NCBI GenBank assembly: GCA_002482405.1
Contig: DLFX01000309.1
Coordinates: 4,375 to 12,145 of the forward strand
Origin: Firmicutes bacterium UBA7709
Lineage (GTDB): Bacteria; Bacillota_A; Clostridia; Peptostreptococcales; Anaerovoracaceae
Length of the DNA: 7,771 bases
Direction of reading: 5' to 3'
Part shown: piece by piece, positions 1-5,041 of the stretch
How positions within the stretch are numbered: the stretch's first letter is position 1
Layout: each line of letters opens with the position of its first letter
The notes under the pieces: model-generated
What the model saw: only the letters and a program-made list of their open reading frames with translations
Told to the model about the DNA's origin: nothing
Databases searched by the model: none
Position numbers and translations under genes: made by a program

Positions 1-254
1 CGGTTGCTTTGAAATATGACCTTGATAACGACCAGGCGCCCATCGTGCTGGCAAAGGGCCAGGATTACATGGCCAAGCGGATCATCGACGTCGCGGAGAA
101 GCACAAGATCCTGATGAAGGAAAATAAACCTCTGGCTAGAAGCTTATATGAAATGGTTGAAGTGAACGACTATATCCCTGCCGAACTGTATCAGGCGGTT
201 GCCGAACTGATGGCCTGGGTGTATAGCACGAGAGAAAAGGTAAGTAAAAGATGA
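1..254 (+). CDS. flhB: FlhB, flagellar type III export switch protein, C-terminal part (5' end cut by window)
   Basis: This is the C-terminal cytoplasmic domain of FlhB, the export-gate subunit that switches substrate specificity from rod/hook to filament proteins. The frame is open to the window edge and reads V-A-L-K-Y-D at positions 3-20, which in FlhB directly follows the self-cleaving NPTH site. The NPTH codons therefore lie just outside the window, and the TTG at position 9 is an internal Leu codon rather than a start. Family hallmarks follow: A-P-I-V-L-A-K-G, then E-N-K-P-L-A-R-S-L-Y, then I-P-A-E-L-Y-Q-A-V-A-E. The C-terminus is short and basic, as usual. The stop codon (252-254) overlaps the flhA start in an ATGA arrangement, so the two gate subunits are probably translationally coupled. 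Whether the upstream part is fused to FliR, as in some clostridia, cannot be seen. Confidence 0.95.
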   Translation, partial: VALKYDLDNDQAPIVLAKGQDYMAKRIIDVAEKHKILMKENKPLARSLYEMVEVNDYIPAELYQAVAELMAWVYSTREKVSKR

Positions 255-2311
255 AGCTATTGCAGAATGTTGTGGTTGTATTTGTTATTATGATCGTTGC
301 GCTGATCATAATTCCGCTGCCGCCATTTTTCCTCGATTTCATGTTTATCGTGAGCATATCGGTTTCGTTGATGATCCTGACCACGACGATGTTTATCAAG
401 GGGCCGCTGGAGTTTTCCATATTCCCGTCCCTGCTGCTGATCACCACGCTGCTGCGGCTGGCTCTGAATATTTCATCCACCAGGCTGATCCTTTCAAACA
501 GCGGTCAGGCCGGCAAGGTGATCGCCACATTTGGAAGCTTTGTGCTGGGCGGGAACGCCATCGTAGGATTCATCGTATTTATCATCATTGTGGTGGTCCA
601 GTTTATCGTAATCACCAAGGGCGCGGAGAGGATCGCGGAAGTATCCGCAAGGTTTACTCTGGATGCGATGCCAGGAAAACAGATGGCCATCGACGCGGAC
701 CTCTCTTCCGGCCTGATCAACGAAGCGGAAGCCAAGGAGAGAAGAAAGAACATCCAGAGAGAATCGGAATTCTTCGGGGCCATGGACGGAGCTACCAAGC
801 TCGTAAAAGGCGACGCCATCGCTTCCATCATCATCGCGATGGTCAACCTCATCGCCGGAACCATCATCGGTATGATCCAGGGCGGCATGACCTTCTCGGA
901 AGTACTGACAGTATACTCCATCGCTACCGTAGGAGACGGTCTGGTGAGCCAGATCCCGGCGCTGATGATCTCCACGGCGACGGGCATGGTGGTGACCAGA
1001 GCGGCTTCGGAAGGCAACCTCAACGAGGACGTCAGAAAGCAATTCTTATCCCAGCCCAAGGTGCTGGTGATCTCCGGTCTCGTCATCCTGTGCATGGCCT
1101 TCATTCCCGGAGCGCCGATCCCGCAGATCGCGGCCCTCGCATTTATCCTCATCGCTCTCGGAATCAGCCTCATTCGAACGGAGGCATCCAAAAAGAAGAC
1201 GGAAGAGATCCGGGAGATGCAGGAATTCCTTGGTGAAGAAAACAACGAGGCGAACTATTACAGAAATATCGACAATGTATATAACCTTCTGGGCGTCGAG
1301 CCCATTGAGATGGAATTCGGATACTCACTTCTCCCCCTTGTGGACGAAGCCACCGGCGGGAGCTTTATCGACCGGATCGTGATCTTCAGGAAGCAGTTCG
1401 CTCAGGAGATGGGCGTCGTCATTCCCACCGTGAGACTCCGGGACAACGGGCTCATCAATCCGAACCAGTATCTGATCAAGATCAAGGGAGAAGAGGTTGC
1501 AAGAGGAGAGGTGCTGGTGGATTATTACCTGGCGCTGGATCCGGGCAACAGCACCGGCCCTATCGAAGGGATCGACACCATAGAGCCTGCTTACGGGATC
1601 CCCGGAAAATGGGTCACAGAGAGCGAACGGGAGATGGCGGAGGTTTACGGGTACACGGTTATCGACGCCCTGTCGGTGATCGTGACCCACATGTCGGAAA
1701 CCATCAAGAGGCACATTCACGAACTGGTCAGCCGCCAGGATATCAATATCCTGCTTCAGAACGTATCCAAGGCAAATCAGGCTATTGTGGATGACGTGAT
1801 ACCGAGCGTGATCAGCGTTTCCGACCTTCAGAAGATCCTGATGAACCTTCTGAAAGAGGGCGTACCCATCCGGGATATGGAAAGCATTCTGGAGACCATC
1901 GGCGATCAGGGCCAGGCCATCAAGGATACCGATATGCTGACAGAGTATGTAAGGCAGACCCTGAAGAGGACCATTACGAGAAAGTACACCGACGGCAACA
2001 GCATCAAGGTAATCTCTCTTGATCAGAGCATCGAGAACACGATCTTAAGCTCCGCCAAGAAGAGCGAGCATGGGACCTATCTGGCCATAGAGCCCCAGGT
2101 CGTCCAGAAGATCGTGGAAAGCGTTACGGAACAGATCGATAAGGTGAAAGAGCTGATCCATCAGCCGATCATTCTTACATCGCCCATCGTAAGGATCTAC
2201 TTCAAGAGGCTGATCGACCAGTTCCTGCCGAATCTGACGGTGCTGTCCTTCAATGAGATCGACGCCAACATCCAGATCCAGGCAATCGGAATCATACAGA
2301 TAAAGGAATAA
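251..2311 (+). CDS. flhA: FlhA, flagellar type III export gate ion-channel and substrate-docking subunit
   Basis: Complete 686-residue FlhA, normal length for the family. FlhA forms the nonameric ring of the export gate in the inner membrane and docks chaperone-substrate complexes on its cytoplasmic domain. Hydrophobic segments lie at about residues 5-22, 28-48, 58-72, 97-122, 190-212, 226-250, 270-288 and 289-308. The cytoplasmic loop contains the complete FHIPEP signature at 127-150 (R-x-x-E-V-S-A-R-F-T-L-D-x-M-P-G-K-Q-M). The M-D-G-A-T-K-L-V-K-G-D-A-I stretch (178-190) has K183 and D188, which I align with Salmonella Lys203 and Asp208, the latter essential for ion-driven export. A linker (about 309-345) leads to the soluble docking domain (about 346-686). 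The ATG overlaps the flhB stop by 4 nt. The usual downstream partners flhF and flhG are absent here: the next strong gene is the sigma factor. An AAAGGA at 2302-2307 near the end of flhA could serve the small ORF that follows. Confidence 0.98.
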   Translation: MKLLQNVVVVFVIMIVALIIIPLPPFFLDFMFIVSISVSLMILTTTMFIKGPLEFSIFPSLLLITTLLRLALNISSTRLILSNSGQAGKVIATFGSFVLGGNAIVGFIVFIIIVVVQFIVITKGAERIAEVSARFTLDAMPGKQMAIDADLSSGLINEAEAKERRKNIQRESEFFGAMDGATKLVKGDAIASIIIAMVNLIAGTIIGMIQGGMTFSEVLTVYSIATVGDGLVSQIPALMISTATGMVVTRAASEGNLNEDVRKQFLSQPKVLVISGLVILCMAFIPGAPIPQIAALAFILIALGISLIRTEASKKKTEEIREMQEFLGEENNEANYYRNIDNVYNLLGVEPIEMEFGYSLLPLVDEATGGSFIDRIVIFRKQFAQEMGVVIPTVRLRDNGLINPNQYLIKIKGEEVARGEVLVDYYLALDPGNSTGPIEGIDTIEPAYGIPGKWVTESEREMAEVYGYTVIDALSVIVTHMSETIKRHIHELVSRQDINILLQNVSKANQAIVDDVIPSVISVSDLQKILMNLLKEGVPIRDMESILETIGDQGQAIKDTDMLTEYVRQTLKRTITRKYTDGNSIKVISLDQSIENTILSSAKKSEHGTYLAIEPQVVQKIVESVTEQIDKVKELIHQPIILTSPIVRIYFKRLIDQFLPNLTVLSFNEIDANIQIQAIGIIQIKE

Positions 2312-2312
2312 A

Positions 2313-2435
2313 ATGGTCAGCCTTTGCCGGGGCCGTCCGGCATATGGCATGGAATACAGCTGCCGGGGCCGCCCGGCGTACGGCGGGAAATACAGCGGAA
2401 AGGGCAGCTTGCAAAGAGGAGGTGAGGTTACATGA
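2313..2435 (+). CDS. possible 40-residue repeat microprotein bridging flhA and fliA (unrecognised)
   Basis: A 40-codon ATG ORF begins one base after the flhA stop and ends with a TGA that overlaps the fliA ATG (ATGA at 2432-2435), so it fills the junction exactly. AAAGGA at 2302-2307, inside the end of flhA, lies 5 nt before the ATG and is a plausible ribosome binding site. The product starts M-V-S-L and then has two tandem 12-residue units, CRGRPAYGMEYS (5-16) and CRGRPAYGGKYS (17-28), followed by a Gly/Lys-rich tail. It is basic (5 Arg, 2 Lys, 2 Glu), with one Cys per unit, no signal peptide and no membrane segment. Three of the six base differences between the units are synonymous third positions, which mildly favours coding. 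Against it: the DNA is a GC-rich tandem repeat able to form hairpins, so it could be a non-coding dispersed repeat open by chance. I recognise no family. Confidence 0.35.
   Translation: MVSLCRGRPAYGMEYSCRGRPAYGGKYSGKGSLQRGGEVT
2325..2396. repeat. two-copy tandem 36-bp GC-rich repeat
   Basis: Two adjacent 36-bp units, 2325-2360 and 2361-2396, match at 30 of 36 positions with no gap. By my count they are about 64% and 75% GC, richer than the flanking genes and much richer than the intergenic region at 4819-5041. Each unit starts TGCCGGGGCC and ends AATACAGC. Each contains a potential hairpin: GCCGGG/CCCGGC with a GCCG loop in unit 2 (2362-2377), and the same stem with one G-U wobble in unit 1 (2326-2341). 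The unit length is 12 codons, so the small ORF frame passes through unbroken. It could be a coding repeat or a dispersed palindromic element. Confidence 0.85.
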
Positions 2436-3199
2436 ATACAGCTGAAATCATCGAAGAAGACAAAGTACTGGAGCAATGGAGATATTATAAATCGAGCAAA
2501 AGCATCGAGGTCCGGAATGAGATCGTATTGCAGTATACCGGCCTCGTCAGGAAAATCGTATTGCGGTTCAAAGGCAGTTACAGCAATTTCGGGCAGCTGG
2601 ACGATATGGTGAACCAAGGGATCATCGCCCTGATCGACGCGGTGGAAAAGTTCGATCCGGATCTTGGCAATAAGTTTGAAACCTTTGCTTCTTTAAAGAT
2701 AAAAGGCGCCATCATCGATTTCATGAGAAAACAGGATTGGGTCCCGCGGAACCAGAGAAATCTGGCGAAGGAGCTGGATGAGGTATACAACGAGCTTTAC
2801 TCCGAGCGGGGCTGTGAGCCGACAAAGCCGGAGATGGCGGAGCGGATGGGCGTGTCCCTTCCCCACCTGGACAAGATCCTTCAGCAGCGCCACAATTCGA
2901 TCATTCTCTCCTACGAGGAAGCGATCAATGAGAAGATGATGGTGGCGTCGCCCCTCATCGTCAATGAGAGCGAAAAGGATTCCCCGGAAGCGGGCCTGCT
3001 GTACGAGGAGATGAAGGAGAAACTGATGGAGGCAATCGATCAGCTGAACGAAAAGGAACGGTTGGTCGTCTCACTATATTACTATGAAAACCTGAAGCTG
3101 CGGGAGATCGCCGAGGTCCTGAACATTACGGAATCCAGGGTCTCCCAGATCCACTCGGCAGCCATCGTCAAGATGAAAAACAGAATGATAAACTATTGA
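2432..3199 (+). CDS. fliA: RNA polymerase sigma factor for flagellar operons (sigma-28, FliA/SigD/WhiG family)
   Basis: Complete 255-residue sigma-28 factor, matching the usual size (Bacillus SigD is about 254). It directs RNA polymerase to late flagellar and chemotaxis promoters. Region 2 spans about residues 30-105: Y-T-G-L-V-R-K-I, then D-D-M-V-N-Q-G-I-I-A-L-I-D-A-V-E-K-F-D-P for core binding, then F-E-T-F-A-S-L-K-I-K-G-A-I-I-D-F-M-R and the family-typical Q-D-W-V-P-R (101-106). Region 3 is about 107-165. Region 4 is about 200-250, with a helix-turn-helix around L-R-E-I-A-E-V-L-N-I-T-E-S-R-V-S-Q-I-H (223-241). A full AGGAGGTGA (2417-2425) stands 6 nt before the ATG and fixes the start. The gene lies within the structural operon, upstream of the rod genes. 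No anti-sigma factor FlgM is visible in the window. Confidence 0.97.
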   Translation: MNTAEIIEEDKVLEQWRYYKSSKSIEVRNEIVLQYTGLVRKIVLRFKGSYSNFGQLDDMVNQGIIALIDAVEKFDPDLGNKFETFASLKIKGAIIDFMRKQDWVPRNQRNLAKELDEVYNELYSERGCEPTKPEMAERMGVSLPHLDKILQQRHNSIILSYEEAINEKMMVASPLIVNESEKDSPEAGLLYEEMKEKLMEAIDQLNEKERLVVSLYYYENLKLREIAEVLNITESRVSQIHSAAIVKMKNRMINY

Positions 3200-3206
3200 T
3201 GCATAA

Positions 3207-3240
3207 ATTCTGTCAACGGCGCCGAAGCGCTGGACAGAAT
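3207..3240 (+). promoter_or_regulatory. intercistronic hairpin after fliA, with a competing pairing near the flgF ribosome binding site
   Basis: A perfect 8-bp inverted repeat, ATTCTGTC (3207-3214) and GACAGAAT (3233-3240), encloses an inner stem GCGC-CGAA-GCGC (3219-3230). No T-run follows, so it does not look like a classical intrinsic terminator. The CTGTCAA at 3210-3216 is also perfectly complementary to TTGACAG at 3267-3273, which ends 3 nt before the flgF Shine-Dalgarno, so two mutually exclusive folds can be drawn. A smaller palindrome GAAAG-C-CTTTC (3250-3260) lies between them. The role is inferred: mRNA processing or stability, attenuation, or translation control of flgF. Confidence 0.5.
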
Positions 3241-3276
3241 GTTAGAAGGGAAAGCCTTTCAGAAAATTGACAGGCA

Positions 3277-3284
3277 AAAGGAGG
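3277..3284 (+). promoter_or_regulatory. ribosome binding site that sets the flgF start
   Basis: AAAGGAGG at 3277-3284 stands 9 nt before the ATG at 3294. An in-frame TTG at 3267 would add nine residues (M-T-G-K-R-R-V-S-K), but the Shine-Dalgarno would then lie inside the gene and the protein would lose the family-typical M-I-R-G-L-Y N-terminus. The ATG at 3294 is therefore the better start. Confidence 0.85.
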
Positions 3285-3293
3285 GTATCAAAG

Positions 3294-4061
3294 ATGATAA
3301 GAGGATTGTATTCGGCTGCGGCCGGAGTCCTGACACAGAAGAAGGCGTTGGACGTGATTTCGAACAATATCGCCAATGCTTCCACAGCCGGTTATAAGAG
3401 CCAGTCAACGGTGGAATCCAGCTTTGGAGAGCACATGCTCAACAGGATGACCACCATGGAAGGAGAGGCGAAGCAGGATATCGGCCCCAGCTCCTACATG
3501 ACCATCAACAGCTCCCAATATACGGACTATTCTCAGGGGACCTACGAAACCACCCGGAGGCCGGTGGATATGGCTATCAACGGAGACGGGTTCTTCCTCG
3601 TGGACAGCGAGACCTACGGTCCGGTTCTCACCAGAAACGGCCAGTTCGAGATCGATTCCGACGGAGAGCTCTATCTTCCGGGAGTCGGCAAGGTGCTGAA
3701 CGACGGAGAGGATACCATCAGCCTTGAAAACAGCAATTTTACGGTAAGCCCGACAGGAGTCATCAGCGTGGACGGAGACGAGATCGACAGCCTGTATATC
3801 GTGAAGCCTTCCGAGGATACGGTTCTTGAGACAGTAGGGCCCGGCGTGTTCCGGTGTCCGGAAGACGGCAGCTACGATCAGGTGGAGACAGGAACCTACA
3901 GCGTGCTGCAGGGCACTCTGGAGAAGGCCAATATCAATATGGCCCAGGAGATGAGCAAGATCATAGCGGGCCAGAACCATTACAGTTCCTGCACCCAGAT
4001 TATAAAAATGTACGATAAGATCAACGAACTGACCGTAAACCAAATCGGAAGAATCGGTTAA
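3294..4061 (+). CDS. flgF: FlgF-type flagellar proximal-rod protein (FlhO-like)
   Basis: A 255-residue member of the rod/hook axial protein family, first of two tandem paralogues. The N-terminus M-I-R-G-L-Y-S-A-A-A-G leads into the basal-body rod signature L-D-V-I-S-N-N-I-A-N-A-S-T-A-G-Y-K (19-35). The centre has the conserved N-G-D-G-F-F-L-V (96-103) and T-R-N-G-Q-F (113-118), where the axial beta domain begins. The C-terminal helix L-E-K-A-N-I-N-M-A-Q-E-M-S-K-I-I (209-224) packs against the N-terminal helix in the family. There is no cleavable signal peptide, because rod proteins leave through the FlhA/FlhB gate. I call it FlgF because it lacks the FlgG-specific insert seen in the next gene and has an atypical C-terminus (M-Y-D-K-I-N-E-L) in place of Q-T-A-D-E-M. 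FlgF, FlgG and FlhO/FlhP names are exchanged freely in Firmicutes. It is separated from flgG by 16 bp. Confidence 0.85.
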   Translation: MIRGLYSAAAGVLTQKKALDVISNNIANASTAGYKSQSTVESSFGEHMLNRMTTMEGEAKQDIGPSSYMTINSSQYTDYSQGTYETTRRPVDMAINGDGFFLVDSETYGPVLTRNGQFEIDSDGELYLPGVGKVLNDGEDTISLENSNFTVSPTGVISVDGDEIDSLYIVKPSEDTVLETVGPGVFRCPEDGSYDQVETGTYSVLQGTLEKANINMAQEMSKIIAGQNHYSSCTQIIKMYDKINELTVNQIGRIG

Positions 4062-4077
4062 TCGAAAGGAGCAGAAA

Positions 4078-4818
4078 ATGATCAGAGGATTTTACGCAGG
4101 CGCTTCCAGCATGGTAAGCCAGCAGACCAACCTCAACACCATAGCAAATAACATTGCAAACGTCAGCACCACGGCGTACAAACCCCAGGAGACCGCCTTC
4201 TCCACGCTGATGTATCAAAATCTCAACGGAGGAGCCGGAGAGGGAAACGATATCGCCGTCGGACACGGAGTCAGAGTCCAGAAAACAGGAATCGACTTTA
4301 ACCAGGGGCAGCCGCAGCAGACCAACATGTCCATGGACTGCGCGATCCTTGGGGACGGTTTTTTTGCCATAGAAAACAAGGAGGACGGATCCATCACCTA
4401 CAGCCGTGACGGGAGCTTTGCGCTGAGCGTGGACGGTTCCAACGCCTATCTGGTCAACAGCGCCGGAAATTATGTGCTGGATGCGGACGGCGAGAGGATA
4501 GAGGTAACGGAGCCTGAGACGGATGACGACGGCAATGTCACCGGCGGGTTTGACGCCAAACAGGTGGGCGTCTATACTTTCCCGAACCAGTTAGGGCTGG
4601 AGCTGGCCGGAGGAAATCAATACAGGTCCACCGAACTTTCCGGGGAAGGGGAAGCCGTGGAGAACCCTGTGGTAAAGGTCGGATATCTGGAAAACTCTGG
4701 AGTTCAGATCGCACAGGAACTCGTAAAGATGATCGAGTCATCCAAAGGATTCGCATTCGGATCTAAGATCGTACAGACGGCCGATGAAATGGAGAGAATC
4801 ATAAACCAGCTCAGATAG
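4078..4818 (+). CDS. flgG: FlgG-type flagellar distal-rod protein (FlhP-like)
   Basis: A 246-residue axial protein, slightly shorter than the roughly 260 residues usual for FlgG. The rod signature is L-N-T-I-A-N-N-I-A-N-V-S-T-T-A-Y-K (19-35). After it, T-L-M-Y-Q-N-L-N-G-G-A-G (43-54) and V-G-H-G-V-R-V (61-67) match the FlgG-specific segment thought to make the distal rod straight and stiff rather than curved like the hook. L-G-D-G-F-F-A-I (91-98) and Y-S-R-D-G-S-F (108-114) are the core motifs. The C-terminal helix E-N-S-G-V-Q-I-A-Q-E-L-V-K-M-I and the ending K-I-V-Q-T-A-D-E-M are typical of FlgG. AAAGGAG at 4065-4071 precedes the ATG by 6 nt. It appears to be the last gene of the first transcription unit, since 223 bp of AT-rich non-coding DNA follows, although no clear terminator is visible there. 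Confidence 0.88.
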   Translation: MIRGFYAGASSMVSQQTNLNTIANNIANVSTTAYKPQETAFSTLMYQNLNGGAGEGNDIAVGHGVRVQKTGIDFNQGQPQQTNMSMDCAILGDGFFAIENKEDGSITYSRDGSFALSVDGSNAYLVNSAGNYVLDADGERIEVTEPETDDDGNVTGGFDAKQVGVYTFPNQLGLELAGGNQYRSTELSGEGEAVENPVVKVGYLENSGVQIAQELVKMIESSKGFAFGSKIVQTADEMERIINQLR

Positions 4819-4844
4819 CGAAAAAAATTACACCGTCAGTTGAA

Positions 4845-4896
4845 TTACCGCAAATATTACTGTAATCGTAAAAGTTGTAGTTTAACATTGCGGTAA
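4845..4896. promoter_or_regulatory. paired 9-bp inverted repeat, candidate operator upstream of fapA
   Basis: TTACCGCAA (4845-4853) and TTGCGGTAA (4888-4896) are perfect inverted copies whose centres are 43 bp apart, about four helical turns. Between them is an 11-bp palindrome, ATTAC-T-GTAAT (4856-4866). ATTAC also occurs at 4827-4831 and 4844-4848. The right arm lies between the candidate -35 and -10 boxes, where a bound regulator would affect polymerase. No regulator is known; the operator role is inferred. Confidence 0.4.
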
Positions 4897-4909
4897 GTTG
4901 TGCTATTAT
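4881..4909 (+). promoter_or_regulatory. candidate sigma-A promoter for the fapA-pilZ-parA unit
   Basis: An extended -10, TGC-TATTAT (4901-4909), lies 17 bp downstream of a weak -35, TTTAAC (4881-4886). The -10 box differs from TATAAT at one position and the TGN extension can compensate for the poor -35. The predicted transcription start, about 7 nt after the -10, falls near 4916, giving a 5' leader of about 125 nt before fapA. A second possible -10, TATACT (4976-4981), has no acceptable -35. I find no convincing sigma-28 promoter: the nearest is TAAA (4869-4872) with TGCGGTAA (4889-4896), which matches the -10 at only 5 of 8 positions and has 16-bp rather than 15-bp spacing. Confidence 0.45.
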
Positions 4910-4915
4910 CTATTT

Positions 4916-4959
4916 GCAGAAAATTTTGATAAAATGTTACTTTATTTAACATTTTCTGC
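4916..4959 (+). promoter_or_regulatory. nested AT-rich inverted repeats in the fapA leader
   Basis: Two perfect 9-bp inverted repeats share the same right-hand side. GCAGAAAAT (4916-4924) pairs with ATTTTCTGC (4951-4959), and AAAATGTTA (4931-4939) pairs with TAACATTTT (4947-4955) across a 7-nt loop. Because the right arms overlap at 4951-4955, the two stems cannot form fully together. The outer arm starts at the predicted transcription start. It may be a 5' stem-loop that protects the mRNA or an operator. The stem is too AT-rich and the following T-run too broken for a confident terminator of flgG. Confidence 0.45.
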
Positions 4960-5041
4960 TATGTTTTATTGATTCTATACTGGGCAGCGGCGAAAAATCC
5001 AAAAAGTGTGTAAATTTAGTGTTAAGTGTTAGGAGAAGCAT

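Noticed and set aside
9..11. TTG as a start codon for a free-standing FlhB C-terminal-like protein
   Set aside because: The frame stays open to the window edge and the codons before it (Val-Ala) match the residues that follow NPTH in full-length FlhB; no ribosome binding site is visible in the few bases available.
505..1245. 246-codon reverse-strand open frame inside flhA
   Set aside because: It is antisense to the conserved FHIPEP and membrane region of flhA; composition and lack of family motifs mark it as a shadow frame.
2045..2617. 190-codon reverse-strand open frame across the flhA end, repeat and fliA start
   Set aside because: It lies opposite well-supported genes, has no recognisable domain, and its repetitive P-Y-A-G-R-P-R-Q segment is just the 36-bp repeat read backwards.
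3266..3271. TTGACA-like sequence as a -35 box for flgF
   Set aside because: The sequence here is ATTGAC/TTGACAG and no -10 box fits before the start codon 20 bp away.
3267..3293. TTG start adding nine residues to FlgF
   Set aside because: The Shine-Dalgarno AAAGGAGG would lie inside the gene, and rod proteins begin at M-I-R-G, which is the ATG at 3294.
4869..4896. sigma-28 promoter (TAAA, spacer, GCCGATAA-like) upstream of fapA
   Set aside because: The -10 part matches at only 5 of 8 positions and the spacer is 16 rather than 15 bp; an extended sigma-A -10 is a better fit.
4931..4970. intrinsic terminator for the flgG transcript
   Set aside because: The stem is almost entirely A-T, it lies over 100 bp after the flgG stop, and the T-run after it is interrupted.
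4982..5041. c-di-GMP (GEMM) riboswitch in the fapA leader, expected because a PilZ gene follows
   Set aside because: I could not find the conserved GEMM core segments or paired stems; the stretch is AT-rich with short GTGTTA repeats.
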